This document shows positions 1 through 8,114 of a stretch of 17,108 nucleotides of DNA, in pieces. The stretch covers positions 9,024 to 26,131 of the forward strand of contig JABSRR010000004.1 of the NCBI GenBank assembly GCA_013215025.1, in the 5' to 3' direction. The translations under genes were made by a program, and so were the position numbers. The DNA is from Pseudomonadales bacterium. GTDB lineage: Bacteria > Pseudomonadota > Gammaproteobacteria > Pseudomonadales > DT-91. The notes under the pieces were generated by a model. The model did not search any database and was not told the DNA's origin. It worked only from the letters and a program-made list of their open reading frames with translations. Position 1 is the stretch's first letter; each line of letters starts with the position of its first letter.

Positions 1-374
1 GACAGCAATTCAGGATACTGCTGCTGCATCGTAACAACCTGTTCTTGCAGCTTAGAAAAGATTTTGGGTGATTCCACCAGCAGTGCGGTAAATTGTTTGA
101 TAATCAGAGGAATAACAAACAGTATTGCCGATAAACATATACCAATAAATAAACAGTAGGCGAGATAAAAGGCCAGCCGATCAGGCATCCATTGCGCCAA
201 GCGGTTAAGCAAGCCGAGCAGTAAATAGCTAATAATCAACGCCGCCAAAACGGGCGCCATGATATGGCCAAAATATAATACCGTCATCAAGCCCACTAAG
301 ATGATCAATAGCAGGCCGATAGCCTCCTCATCAGCAAAGTATGCCTGACTCCATTTCTTAAAAATCGAAAACAT
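1..374 (-). CDS. perM: PerM / AI-2E family membrane transporter, N-terminal part (cut by window edge)
   Basis: This is the first ~124 residues of a polytopic inner-membrane protein; the rest lies beyond base 1. The reading starts at ATG (372-374, reverse strand), with AAGGA about 12 bases upstream. After a short charged N-terminus (MFSIFKKWSQAYFADEEA) two close hydrophobic stretches follow (about residues 18-53, with 'FGHIMAPVLAALIISYLL' typical of AI-2E/PerM proteins), then a third (about 66-88), then a soluble helix entering the periplasmic insertion. Family members are membrane exporters or permeases whose substrates are mostly unsettled. In E. coli perM sits next to bepA, and here a bepA homologue lies close by, which supports the name. 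The family assignment is firm; the exact function is not. Confidence 0.85.
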   Translation of the reverse strand, partial: MFSIFKKWSQAYFADEEAIGLLLIILVGLMTVLYFGHIMAPVLAALIISYLLLGLLNRLAQWMPDRLAFYLAYCLFIGICLSAILFVIPLIIKQFTALLVESPKIFSKLQEQVVTMQQQYPELL

Positions 375-410
375 GGCTGCAGCTTTTCCTTAACTCTGTT
401 TGCTGATTCG

Positions 411-438
411 ATTATGACAGGATTGACAGAGATGTAAC
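411..438 (-). promoter_or_regulatory. Possible promoter for the perM-like gene
   Basis: In the 88-base gap between the TusA-like gene and the perM-like gene, the reverse strand carries CATAAT (411-416) preceded by TGT, giving an extended -10 look. GTTACA (433-438) lies 16 bases upstream as a possible -35. This would give the membrane protein its own transcript besides readthrough. It is based only on consensus matching by eye. Confidence 0.3.
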
Positions 439-462
439 CCTAATTGCGAGCAAGATGTGATA

Positions 463-720
463 TCACCCCGCCTTTCTAATCAGAAAATAAAACTTCTTAT
501 CTTGCTCCAGCGAACTTAATAACTGATGCGATGTCTGAGCGATAAAGGCAGGGATATCACGCATAGAACCACGATCACTGGTGCAAACGGCCAAGCAGTC
601 GCCCGCCGCGAGCTGGTTTAGGGCCAGCTTTGTTTTAAGCAACGGCATCGGACATTGTAGCCCACAAAGATCAAGTGACTTAGCAATTTGATCGGGCTTA
701 TCATGATGGGGGTTTTTCAA
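463..720 (-). CDS. TusA/SirA-family sulfurtransferase
   Basis: An 85-residue protein of the TusA fold, small cytoplasmic carriers that pass persulfide sulfur from cysteine desulfurases to thiolation or cofactor pathways. The signature LDLCGLQCPMPLLKTK is present; Cys23 in CPMP is the expected persulfide-carrying cysteine, and there is a second cysteine at 19. The length (about 80 residues) is normal. The only workable start is TTG at 718-720: the nearby ATGs are out of frame, and a GAG lies about 9 bases upstream. It diverges from bepA with only 57 bases between them and is followed in the same direction by the perM-like gene. I cannot tell a true tRNA-thiolation TusA from a YedF-type paralogue, so no symbol is given. 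Confidence 0.88.
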   Translation of the reverse strand: MKNPHHDKPDQIAKSLDLCGLQCPMPLLKTKLALNQLAAGDCLAVCTSDRGSMRDIPAFIAQTSHQLLSSLEQDKKFYFLIRKAG

Positions 721-744
721 GGTATTTCTCGCATTTAGTTGTCG

Positions 745-774
745 TTGCTGACAGAATAACTTTATACCTATTAT
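745..774 (+). promoter_or_regulatory. Possible bepA promoter, close to the start codon
   Basis: TTGCTG (745-750) and TATTAT (769-774) are spaced by 18 bases in the short divergent gap. If used, transcription would begin at about 781, practically at the annotated ATG (778). That would mean either a leaderless message or a real start further in. The match is modest. Confidence 0.25.
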
Positions 775-777
775 ACG

Positions 778-2301
778 ATGAAATCGATTTTGCCATCAGC
801 CCCTGCGCATCACTTGTATGACGATTTAACACGCCTATGCCGTCTTGTCTGCTTCCTTGTCTGCTTCTTTGTCAGCAGCTTGATAGCCAGCAAAGTCTAT
901 GCACCGTTAAGTCTGGCTAGCGATTTCAATCTGCCCGAACTCGGCAGCTCAAGCGGCAGCATTGTCTCTGAGCAGCAAGAAAATGCCTTGGGTCAGCAAT
1001 GGCTGCGCGCGTTTCGGCGGCAGGCACCGATTGAAGAAGACGCACTGGTGTTTGACTATACCGAAGCTTTGATCGCTAAGCTGGCTTATTTTTCCGATTT
1101 GCGTAATAAAAACCTCAATCTATTAATGGTCGACAATTCAAGCTTCAATGCCTTTGCCGTGCCCGGCAATGTGATTGGCATCAATACCGGATTATTTGCC
1201 TACGCCGAATCGGAAGATCAACTCGCCTCGGTTATCGCGCATGAACTCGCTCACCTTAGCCAGCGCCATTTTGCACGCACGCTAGAGCGGCAAAAAGAGG
1301 ATCAATGGAAAAATATTGCAGCAATGCTGGCAGGCATTTTGGTATTGGCCACGGTTGGCGGCGAAGAAGGTGCGGCGGCAATTACTGCGGCGCAAGCCTC
1401 AACGTTTGGCGGGCGGCTAAAATATTCACGACTGCATGAGCAAGAAGCAGACCGCGTTGGCATTGCCACCCTATCACGTGCTGGCATGAACCCAAGCGCC
1501 GCAGCGTTTATGTTTCAAAAACTGCTGGTCAACACCCGCTATCGACAAGACATCAAAGAGTTTAGCTTTATGCTAACCCACCCACTGACAGACTCACGCG
1601 TCACCGACGCCTTTAACCAGTCACGTCAATATCCACAGCAACAAGATCGCGACAGCTTTCACTTTCATCTTATCAAAAACCGCCTCTATGCATTGAAACA
1701 AAAACCGCGCCAGGCAATCGATTACTTTAGCCAGCAGCTTGAACAGCAAACTTTTCAAAATGCAGCAAAATACGGTTTAGCACTAAGCTACTTGGCCGAC
1801 CAGCAATTGACTAAGGCAAGACCCATCATCGCCGAACTGTACCGTGACTCACCGCATGAGGTTGCCTATGCTCAGCTGTTTATTGAGTTGCTCAGTGCCG
1901 AAAAGAAAGTTGAGCAGGCGTTTAGCATGGCGGAGCAGCACTTAGCCCTGCACCCTGGAAATTATCCACTGGCCAAAACACTGGCCGAGTTAAGCATAAG
2001 CTTTCGTAGGCCCTCGATGGGTCGCGAAGCACTGTATCAAATTGCCGCCAGCCGTGGTGATAGCACCACACCCGATGTGTGGTATTTATTAGCCGAAATG
2101 GAAGGCTTAGCCGGCAATATCAGCCAAGTACACCTCAATCGTGCTGAGTATTTCGCCAGCATTGGTGCATACATTCAGGCTATCAAACATATCAAATTGG
2201 CTATTCCGCTATTGCAAGCCGATGAAGATTACCAGGCACTGGCGAAAGCCGAACTGCGGCAAGATATTTTTCAAAAACTGGATCAGCAAGAAATCTTTTA
2301 A
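778..2301 (+). CDS. bepA: Periplasmic M48 metalloprotease with TPR repeats, BepA-like
   Basis: A 507-residue zinc metalloprotease and chaperone. In E. coli, BepA helps assemble LptD and degrades misassembled outer-membrane proteins near the BAM complex. The N-terminus has a hydrophobic segment (about 21-40, ending SKVYA) that looks like a Sec signal. The protease domain contains HELAH (155-159), the third-ligand region HEQEADRVG (220-228) and THPLTDSR with His268, which matches the His 'switch' described for BepA. The C-terminal ~200 residues are helical repeats of TPR type ('AAKYGLALSYLADQQLTKA'). No Shine-Dalgarno is visible before ATG 778, so the exact start is uncertain; the signal peptide would remain intact with a slightly later start. 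It diverges from the TusA-like gene and converges on nadA. Confidence 0.92.
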   Translation: MKSILPSAPAHHLYDDLTRLCRLVCFLVCFFVSSLIASKVYAPLSLASDFNLPELGSSSGSIVSEQQENALGQQWLRAFRRQAPIEEDALVFDYTEALIAKLAYFSDLRNKNLNLLMVDNSSFNAFAVPGNVIGINTGLFAYAESEDQLASVIAHELAHLSQRHFARTLERQKEDQWKNIAAMLAGILVLATVGGEEGAAAITAAQASTFGGRLKYSRLHEQEADRVGIATLSRAGMNPSAAAFMFQKLLVNTRYRQDIKEFSFMLTHPLTDSRVTDAFNQSRQYPQQQDRDSFHFHLIKNRLYALKQKPRQAIDYFSQQLEQQTFQNAAKYGLALSYLADQQLTKARPIIAELYRDSPHEVAYAQLFIELLSAEKKVEQAFSMAEQHLALHPGNYPLAKTLAELSISFRRPSMGREALYQIAASRGDSTTPDVWYLLAEMEGLAGNISQVHLNRAEYFASIGAYIQAIKHIKLAIPLLQADEDYQALAKAELRQDIFQKLDQQEIF

Positions 2302-2394
2302 CCCGAGCCATCAAGACTGACTTAGATGCATGCTTGCAAGAAGTGGCTAAGCCATTAAGTTTAAAGGTGGGTGGAATCGTCGCGGTTTTGCCTG

Positions 2395-3423
2395 TTACAG
2401 GCTCGACTTGAAGTCCAGCATACGCTGCAGCGGGCGCATTGCCTGTTGTGCAATATCGGGCGCAACAAAAATTTCATTACTGCCCTGCTCTAGCGAGGCA
2501 ATCATATTATCCAGGCCGTTCATGGCCATCCAGGGACAGCTCGCACAGCTACGACAGCCCGCACCGGCACCGGCAGTCGGCGCAACAATAAACTCTTTGT
2601 CCGGGACTTGCTGCTGTAGTTTATAAAAAATCCCTTGATCGGTCGCGACAATGAATTGCGGATGATCAAAGGTTTTGGCCGCCTGAATAATCTGTGAGGT
2701 TGAACCAACATGGTCTGCCAACGCAACCACCGAGGCAGGCGACTCGGGGTGTACCAGAACTGCTGCCTCTGGATACACTTTTTTCAGATCAGCAATGCCT
2801 TTGGCCTTGAATTCATCATGCACAATACAGGCCGCATCCCAGAGCAATACATCGGCACCGGTTTGGCGTTGAACATAGTCACCCAAATGCTTATCAGGCG
2901 CCCAGAGAATCTTTTTACCTTGGCTGTGCAAATGCTCAACAACGTTCAGCGCAATCGCAGAAGTTACCACCCAGTCAGCACGCGCCTTAACCGCAGCAGA
3001 AGTATTGGCATATACCACCACCTCACGATCAGGGTGCTGATCACAAAATTCAGCAAAAGCATCGGCTGGGCAGCCAATATCCAGTGAGCACGTTGCTTCA
3101 AGCGTAGGCATTAATACGGTTTTATGTGGGGTTAAAATTTTTGCCGTCTCGCCCATGAACTTGACCCCTGCAACCAGCAAGATATCGGCTGGGTGCTGGC
3201 TACCAAAGCGCGCCATTTCCAAGGAGTCGGCAACACAACCGCCAGTGCTCTCGGCTAATTCTTGTAATAAGGGATCGGTATAATAATGCGCTACTAACAC
3301 CGCATTTTTCTGCGTTAATAGCGCTCGAATTCGCGCAAGCTTTGCCTCATCGCGTGCCAGCGGCTGATTGACACCAGACTCTAGGTGTTGTTGCACAATC
3401 TGTTGGGCAGAAACTTGACTCAT
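2395..3423 (-). CDS. nadA: Quinolinate synthase NadA
   Basis: A cytoplasmic [4Fe-4S] enzyme that condenses iminoaspartate with dihydroxyacetone phosphate to quinolinate in de novo NAD synthesis. I chose the ATG at 3421-3423 ([10 protein letters not shown]), which has AGGA 11 bases upstream and gives 342 residues, close to the family norm; a GTG ten codons upstream (3453) has no ribosome site. The three cluster cysteines expected from E. coli NadA appear at Cys112 ([10 protein letters not shown]), Cys199 ([10 protein letters not shown]) and Cys296 (the last one of [13 protein letters not shown]). Other family motifs include [14 protein letters not shown] near the N-terminus and [13 protein letters not shown] in the middle. 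The partner nadB is not in the window. The gene looks monocistronic. Confidence 0.97.
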   Translation of the reverse strand: MSQVSAQQIVQQHLESGVNQPLARDEAKLARIRALLTQKNAVLVAHYYTDPLLQELAESTGGCVADSLEMARFGSQHPADILLVAGVKFMGETAKILTPHKTVLMPTLEATCSLDIGCPADAFAEFCDQHPDREVVVYANTSAAVKARADWVVTSAIALNVVEHLHSQGKKILWAPDKHLGDYVQRQTGADVLLWDAACIVHDEFKAKGIADLKKVYPEAAVLVHPESPASVVALADHVGSTSQIIQAAKTFDHPQFIVATDQGIFYKLQQQVPDKEFIVAPTAGAGAGCRSCASCPWMAMNGLDNMIASLEQGSNEIFVAPDIAQQAMRPLQRMLDFKSSL

Positions 3424-3476
3424 ATCTAATCGAATCCTGAGCGCAATTAGCACAGCTAAAAATAAAAAGGGGCGCC

Positions 3477-3482
3477 ATTATA
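3477..3482 (-). promoter_or_regulatory. Likely nadA -10 element
   Basis: The reverse strand reads a perfect TATAAT at 3477-3482, about 55 bases upstream of the nadA ATG, in the setting GGGCG-TATAAT-GGCGCC often seen in gammaproteobacterial promoters. No good -35 hexamer is present at 16-18 bases, so an activator might be needed. Three inverted repeats sit immediately upstream (see the repeat entry). Confidence 0.5.
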
Positions 3483-3486
3483 CGCC

Positions 3487-3544
3487 CTATTTATGAAAAT
3501 AGCTGTTTTTTTGTCGACAATAGCAACACAGCTCAATATTGAGC
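3487..3544. repeat. Cluster of three short palindromes upstream of nadA
   Basis: Between nadA and the DUF2147 gene there are CTATTT-ATGA-AAATAG (3487-3502), the perfect palindrome TTGTCGACAA (3511-3520) and the perfect 14-base palindrome GCTCAATATTGAGC (3531-3544). Relative to the presumed nadA -10 they fall roughly between -17 and -74, as operator or activator sites would. The distal one could also be a weak hairpin after the DUF2147 gene, but it lacks a following U-tract. I do not recognise any of them as a named NAD-regulator site. Confidence 0.5.
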
Positions 3545-3555
3545 CGCGAGCATCA

Positions 3556-4005
3556 TCACTCTTGCATGCGGGTCCAAGTTTGGGTGCGGTAGAAAATACC
3601 TAAATAGCCGCGAACATTCAGGGTGTCGCTGTCTTCTAGCCAAAGCTTACAGGCATAGGTTTTACCCTTGGCAGGGTCTAAAATATCGCCGCCGCCATAT
3701 TTGCCCTGATCAAGGCTAAGGCCAGTGATAATATCCATACCTACTACCGGCTGATCCTTAAGCTCACCGCTGCATTTAGTGCAAACGGTATCGTCAGGTT
3801 TCAACAGTAAATCAACCACCTTACCGTATAACTTGCCGTCTTTTTCATAGAGCTCCACGACCGACTTAGGCTCGCCCGTTTCGTCATCAATAGTAGTCCA
3901 CTTACCGATCACCGATGACTCAGCAAAGGCCTGCGTGGCGGCGATGCCCAGCATAAGGAGTAAACAGCAAGTTTGCAGGGGTAAACCAATGATTCGTCTC
4001 AACAT
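3556..4005 (-). CDS. Secreted DUF2147 family protein
   Basis: A 149-residue exported protein. Residues 1-28 form a clear Sec signal (MLRRIIGLPLQTCCLLLMLG followed by a cut after AFA). The mature part begins with the family hallmark IGKWTTIDDETGEPKSVVE and continues with GKLYGKVVDLLLKPDD, GMDIITGL and a C-terminal GYLGIFYRTQTWTR, matching DUF2147 (a small beta-barrel-like domain of unknown role). CTKC at mid-protein and a later Cys in YACKLW could form a disulfide or bind metal. The start ATG 4003-4005 is preceded by GAGAG/GAGCG purines. It stands alone between nadA and hemW. Its function is unknown; involvement in the envelope is only an inference from its export. Confidence 0.85.
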   Translation of the reverse strand: MLRRIIGLPLQTCCLLLMLGIAATQAFAESSVIGKWTTIDDETGEPKSVVELYEKDGKLYGKVVDLLLKPDDTVCTKCSGELKDQPVVGMDIITGLSLDQGKYGGGDILDPAKGKTYACKLWLEDSDTLNVRGYLGIFYRTQTWTRMQE

Positions 4006-4067
4006 ATCTACGCTCTCTGTTATTGTTTATCTTATAGTGTAGTCTAGCGACTGAGGCTTGCTATTAT

Positions 4068-5252
4068 TCAGCAATCAAGCAGTGCTTCAAGCACAAAATT
4101 TAAATACTGACGACCGCGCGCTGTGGCCCGAACAGCGTGATCGCATTGCAATAATTGTTGCTGACAAAGCGGCTCAATCATCGCGCGAAGCTGCTCTTCA
4201 CTGGCGCCGGTAAAATTTAGCAGTGACGTCAGCGGTATGCCTTCAGTTAAACGCAGGCCATTCATTAAGGCTTCAAACAGTGCCTCATCAGGCATGATGG
4301 TTTGCTGCTTTGCAACAAAGCGCTCTGTCCTAGCCAGATAATCATTTGGCAAGCGAGTATTGTGAAAACGCGAGATAGTCGCCGCAGCGTTATGATCAAA
4401 CTGGGTGTATTTGCCATGCGCACCCGCACCGATAGCTAAATAATCACCGTAGTGCCAATAATTCAGATTATGCACTGATTGCTGCGCATGATCACTGGCA
4501 TAGGCCGAGACCTCATAGCTGTAAAGCTGGTGCTGGGCTAACAAATCGACGCCTTGCTGCTGGATATCAGCCAATACGTCTTCATCGGGTAAGCGAGGTG
4601 GGTAGCGGTAAAACGCGGTATTTTGTTCAATGGTCAGCTGATACCAAGAAATATGCTGCGCCCCTAAATCAATCGCCAACGCGAGGTCTTGCATGGCAGC
4701 AGCCTCAGACTGCTCGGGTAAGCCATGCATTAAATCTATATTAAAGCGCTGAAAGCCAGCTCGCTGCGCCGCTGAAATCGCCGCCAATGCCGACTGCCGA
4801 TCATGTACGCGGCCTAGCGCCTGCAATTGCTGATCAGCAAACGATTGCACACCAATCGACAAGCGATTCACCCCAGCCTGCCTAAAGTCGGCAAACTTTT
4901 TTAGCTCAGCACTGCCGGGATTGGCCTCTAGGGTAATCTCACAGTTGGCTTCAAAACCAATCAGCTGTTCTGCTGCAACAAGAATTTGCCCAATGGCTGC
5001 GGCAGAAAACAAGCTTGGCGTGCCGCCACCAAAGAATATTGAGCGCAGGCGTCTGCCTTGCGCAAAAGCTTGCTGCGCACGTAAATCCTGTCGCAGGCAA
5101 TCAACATAGGCCTGCTCAGGCAGCGCCGTGGCGCTGGTGTGTGAATTAAAATCGCAGTATGGGCACTTTTTTTCGCACCAGGGAATATGCACATATAAGG
5201 ATAGAGGTGGCAGCGCTTGGCTGACTGCTGTGCTCGAATGCAAGGGCTTCAC
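4068..5252 (-). CDS. hemW: HemW, radical-SAM heme chaperone (coproporphyrinogen oxidase-like)
   Basis: A 394-residue radical-SAM protein of the HemN-like group that lacks coproporphyrinogen oxidase activity in studied members and instead binds and delivers heme. The cluster motif CEKKCPYCDFN (Cys26, Cys30, Cys33) is present, followed by FFGGGTPSLFS (GGGTPS at 75-80) and NRLSIGVQSFADQQLQALGR, NIDLMHGLPEQ and HNLNYWHYGDYLAIGAGAHG. A C-terminal winged-helix-like part ends the protein. It starts at GTG (5250-5252) two bases after the rdgB stop, so it is probably translated by coupling. It is the last gene of the metX-metW-DUF4426-rdgB-hemW run. Older annotation would call it oxygen-independent coproporphyrinogen III oxidase. 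Confidence 0.95.
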   Translation of the reverse strand: MKPLHSSTAVSQALPPLSLYVHIPWCEKKCPYCDFNSHTSATALPEQAYVDCLRQDLRAQQAFAQGRRLRSIFFGGGTPSLFSAAAIGQILVAAEQLIGFEANCEITLEANPGSAELKKFADFRQAGVNRLSIGVQSFADQQLQALGRVHDRQSALAAISAAQRAGFQRFNIDLMHGLPEQSEAAAMQDLALAIDLGAQHISWYQLTIEQNTAFYRYPPRLPDEDVLADIQQQGVDLLAQHQLYSYEVSAYASDHAQQSVHNLNYWHYGDYLAIGAGAHGKYTQFDHNAAATISRFHNTRLPNDYLARTERFVAKQQTIMPDEALFEALMNGLRLTEGIPLTSLLNFTGASEEQLRAMIEPLCQQQLLQCDHAVRATARGRQYLNFVLEALLDC

Positions 5253-5254
5253 GT

Positions 5255-5860
5255 TCAGCGCTTGCTGATCGCCGCCATCAATTGCGCCACCGCTTTCGCC
5301 CGGTGGCTCACTTGATTTTTTAATGCAGCAGGCATCGTAGCAACTGCAGCTTGCTGCTCCAGAGCCCAGAATAGCGGGTCATAGCCAAAACCTTGATCAC
5401 CTTCAGCTGACGTTAAAATGCGACCCTCCCAACTGCCCTGAAAGATCGCCGGCGTAGGATCTGCAGCATGGCGCATCAATACCAATACACAGCGATAGCG
5501 CGCGGTTCGCTGCTCGTTCGGCACCTGCGCCAGCGCACGTAATAATTTGGCATTATTGCTGGCATCATTTGCCTCTGGGCCACTGTAGCGGGCGGAGTAA
5601 ATGCCAGGCTGACCTCGCAGCGCGTCAACTTCTAAACCCGAATCATCGGCTAAGGCTGGCAAACCAGAAATCTTAGCGGCATGCCGCGCCTTGATGATGG
5701 CATTCTCAACAAAGCTTAGACCGGTCTCTTCGGCGTCATCAACGGCAAACTGTGACTGCGGCAAAACGTGTACGCCGCGAGCTTGAAACAGCTGTTTAAA
5801 CTCTTTCAGCTTACCTTGATTGGAGCTCGCCAGGATTAATTTTTCATCGGTGAATAGCAA
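5255..5860 (-). CDS. rdgB: RdgB/HAM1 XTP/dITP pyrophosphatase
   Basis: A 201-residue house-cleaning enzyme that hydrolyses dITP, XTP and related non-canonical purine triphosphates to monophosphates. The substrate loop ASSNQGKLKEF (11-21) and the metal-site motif ADDSGLEVDAL (71-81) are complete; GSWEGRI, GFGYDPLFW and the terminal SHRAKA also match. The start is TTG (5858-5860) with GGAG eight bases upstream, and the previous gene's stop codon lies inside that spacer. It is followed after two bases by hemW. The length is typical (about 197 residues). Confidence 0.97.
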   Translation of the reverse strand: MLFTDEKLILASSNQGKLKEFKQLFQARGVHVLPQSQFAVDDAEETGLSFVENAIIKARHAAKISGLPALADDSGLEVDALRGQPGIYSARYSGPEANDASNNAKLLRALAQVPNEQRTARYRCVLVLMRHAADPTPAIFQGSWEGRILTSAEGDQGFGYDPLFWALEQQAAVATMPAALKNQVSHRAKAVAQLMAAISKR

Positions 5861-5863
5861 AGC

Positions 5864-6322
5864 TTACTCTCCATCATGGTAGAGGCGTTTTTGAAATTTA
5901 AACTGCAGCCGCTGCTGACTGCTTTTTGGCTTAACGCTAACCTCAAAGTAAACATCCAGCTTATTGCTGATTTTAAACGGCGCCAGATAATACACGGACT
6001 GCTGCTCTTGAATCCGCTTAAACTCAAGCTGCTGCTTATAAATCAAATCACTGACGGTTACCTGCACATCTGCCTCAACGCTTTGCATACTGCCATCGGC
6101 TAGGGTTTCAATCACCGCAAGATTCATCAGCGCACGGTCTTTACCCCTGACAAAGCCATAGGTTTGCGCCACTTTTGGACTGATAAAGCTACTATTGAAG
6201 GTGGTATAAATCACCTCATAAGCGCCTTTCTTATAGCTTACGCCATCCTGCGCCATCGCTGACTGAGATAAAAAGACGACTAAAATCAGCGCAAACTTGA
6301 TCAATACATATTGAAAAGACAC
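5864..6322 (-). CDS. Secreted DUF4426 family protein
   Basis: A 152-residue exported protein with a Sec signal (residues 1-24, ending SQSAMA before QDG). The mature domain contains GAYEVIYTTFNSSFISPKVA and NLAVIETLADGSMQSVEADV, followed by a beta-rich tail, which matches what I recall of DUF4426, a small periplasmic family found between metW and rdgB in Pseudomonas-like genomes. It sits 29 bases after metW and three bases before rdgB, so it is inside the operon, although no link to methionine or nucleotide metabolism is known to me. Its role is unknown. Confidence 0.85.
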   Translation of the reverse strand: MSFQYVLIKFALILVVFLSQSAMAQDGVSYKKGAYEVIYTTFNSSFISPKVAQTYGFVRGKDRALMNLAVIETLADGSMQSVEADVQVTVSDLIYKQQLEFKRIQEQQSVYYLAPFKISNKLDVYFEVSVKPKSSQQRLQFKFQKRLYHDGE

Positions 6323-6351
6323 TACGACCCCTCGGCGTTAAAGTTTTGATA

Positions 6352-6942
6352 CTAGCGACTGATATGGTAAATCGCAGTAGTCGAAAATAGATTTGGCAGC
6401 AGTTTTGAAAAACCTGTGAGCCGCTTATCGCCAACCGTCAACTCGCGGTGCAATATTTTGATCCCGCGTTCAGCACAAAGAGACTCAAAATCATATACGG
6501 TACAAAAGTGGATATTGGGGGTATTGTACCAGTCATAGGGCATAAATTTAGACACCGGCATACGCCCCTGACTGATCAAATGTAATCGAGAGCGCCAATG
6601 TCCAAAGTTTGGAAACGCAACAATGCCAGAGCCACCGATACGCAGCATTTCCTGCAATACTAAATCGGGGCGGTGCAGCGCCTGCAGAGTTTGCGACAAA
6701 ATCACCACATCAAAACTTTGGCTGGAAAAATTATCCAGACCCCGATCAAGGTTCTGCTCGATAACAGAAACGCCTTTGCGCACACACTGATTAAACTTAT
6801 CGTGATCAATCTCAACGCCCATGATATCAGCCGACTTTTGCTGCTGCAGCAGCTGCAGCAAAGAGCCATCACCGCAGCCAAGGTCTAACACGCGCGCTTG
6901 GTCAGTAACCAGCTGTGCAATAATATTATGATCTAAGCGCAT
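6352..6942 (-). CDS. metW: MetW, methyltransferase-fold partner of MetX
   Basis: A 196-residue protein with the SAM-binding motif RVLDLGCGDGSLLQLL (residues 17-32) and the family stretches DVVILSQTLQALHRPD, FPNFGHWRSR and SKFMPYDWYNTPNIHFCT. MetW associates with MetX and is needed for full homoserine acylation in several proteobacteria. The ATG (6940-6942) is preceded by a strong AGGAGG four bases upstream, and the gene overlaps the end of metX by 10 bases, so the two are translationally coupled, probably giving balanced amounts of the two partners. Confidence 0.96.
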   Translation of the reverse strand: MRLDHNIIAQLVTDQARVLDLGCGDGSLLQLLQQQKSADIMGVEIDHDKFNQCVRKGVSVIEQNLDRGLDNFSSQSFDVVILSQTLQALHRPDLVLQEMLRIGGSGIVAFPNFGHWRSRLHLISQGRMPVSKFMPYDWYNTPNIHFCTVYDFESLCAERGIKILHRELTVGDKRLTGFSKLLPNLFSTTAIYHISR

Positions 6943-8114
6943 GTACCCTCCTGCTGAACCGCATCTATTGCCAACTGATCCGCAACACTATGCATATAAT
7001 TGGAGAATACTTGGTTAAAACGAGCATCTTTTAATAAGAATGCGTCATGACCCGCATCCGAGTCTATTGCAGCATAAACCACCTGCTTGTTTGCCGCGAT
7101 CAAGGCATTGGTTATTTCTATCGAGCGCGCCGGCGAAAAACGCCAATCGGTTGAAAACGAAACCACCAAAAACTTGGCCTTTGCCTGCTCGAATGCTTTT
7201 ACCGGATCGTTATCGTATTCGCGCGCCAAATCAAAAAAGTCCAGCACTCGAGTCATTAAAATATAACTATTAGCGTCAAAGCTTTTCGAGAACTTATCAC
7301 CTTGATAACGCAAATAGCTCTCCACTTGAAACTCTAGCTCACTGTCTTGCCCAAGTTGAAAACTGCCAGAGCGTAAGTTTCGGCCGAACTTCAGATCCAT
7401 AGCATCATCAGATAAATATGTTAAATGCCCGATCATCCGCGCAAGGGCCAAGCCTTTTGCCGGGATAGTCGCATGGCGCTGGTAATGACCTTGGTGAAAA
7501 TCAGGGTCTGAACTAATCGCCTGGCGGGCGGTTTCATTGAAAGCAATATTTTGTGCCGTCAGCTGCATAGCTGAGGCAAATATTAAACAATGATGCATCA
7601 AATCGGGGTACTCCGTCGCCCATCGCATCACCTGCATGCCGCCTAAACTGCCGCCAACAATCGCCGCCCACTTACTGATCTTTAGATGCTGCATCAGCTG
7701 CATCTGGCTTTCCACCCAGTCTCTCACTCGCAGCATCGGAAACTCAGGACCATAGGCTTGACCGGTTTCCGGGTTAATACTGGTCGGCCCTGTAGAGCCA
7801 TAGCAGCTGCCCAGATTATTCACGCAGACCACAAAAAACTGGTTAGTATCAATCGCCTTATTCGGACCAATATAATTATCCCACCAACCAGGTGATTTAT
7901 CGTCTGCGTGATAAAAACCCGCAGCGTGATGAGACGAGCTTAAGGCATGACAAATTAATACCGCATTCGAGGCATCGTCATTTAACTGGCCGTAGCATTC
8001 ATAAGCCAGCGTATAATTGGCCAAAGTATGGCCAGAAGAGAGTAACAGCGGCTGATCAACAGTTAAAAACTGCTCACTGACTAAGCCAACAGAATCAGCA
8101 AATTTGTCACGCAT
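6933..8114 (-). CDS. metX: Homoserine O-acyltransferase MetX
   Basis: A 393-residue alpha/beta-hydrolase-fold enzyme that activates L-homoserine for methionine synthesis. The nucleophile elbow GGSLGGMQ places Ser156; near the C-terminus DWRFSPARS and DSDAGHDAFLL supply the Asp and His of the triad. LGSCYGSTGPTSINPETG is also typical. MetW-linked MetX proteins of Pseudomonas type use succinyl-CoA, so this may be a succinyl- rather than acetyltransferase; sequence reading alone does not settle that. It is the first gene of the five-gene operon. The Shine-Dalgarno is poor, and the start codon lies in a possible small hairpin ATAAG-N5-CTTAT (8113-8127). Confidence 0.96.
   Translation of the reverse strand: MRDKFADSVGLVSEQFLTVDQPLLLSSGHTLANYTLAYECYGQLNDDASNAVLICHALSSSHHAAGFYHADDKSPGWWDNYIGPNKAIDTNQFFVVCVNNLGSCYGSTGPTSINPETGQAYGPEFPMLRVRDWVESQMQLMQHLKISKWAAIVGGSLGGMQVMRWATEYPDLMHHCLIFASAMQLTAQNIAFNETARQAISSDPDFHQGHYQRHATIPAKGLALARMIGHLTYLSDDAMDLKFGRNLRSGSFQLGQDSELEFQVESYLRYQGDKFSKSFDANSYILMTRVLDFFDLAREYDNDPVKAFEQAKAKFLVVSFSTDWRFSPARSIEITNALIAANKQVVYAAIDSDAGHDAFLLKDARFNQVFSNYMHSVADQLAIDAVQQEGTCA

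Noticed and set aside
2302..2394. Terminator between convergent bepA and nadA
   Set aside because: Only a weak TGGC-TAA-GCCA hairpin without a U-run is seen, so I do not call it.
2710..3087. 125-codon open frame on the plus strand
   Set aside because: It lies entirely inside nadA on the opposite strand; nadA has all cluster cysteines, and the shadow frame has no family features.
6838..6862. CTGCTGCAGCAGCTGCAGC run as a regulatory repeat
   Set aside because: It encodes the Leu/Gln-rich helix after the SAM motif in MetW and is explained by codon repetition.
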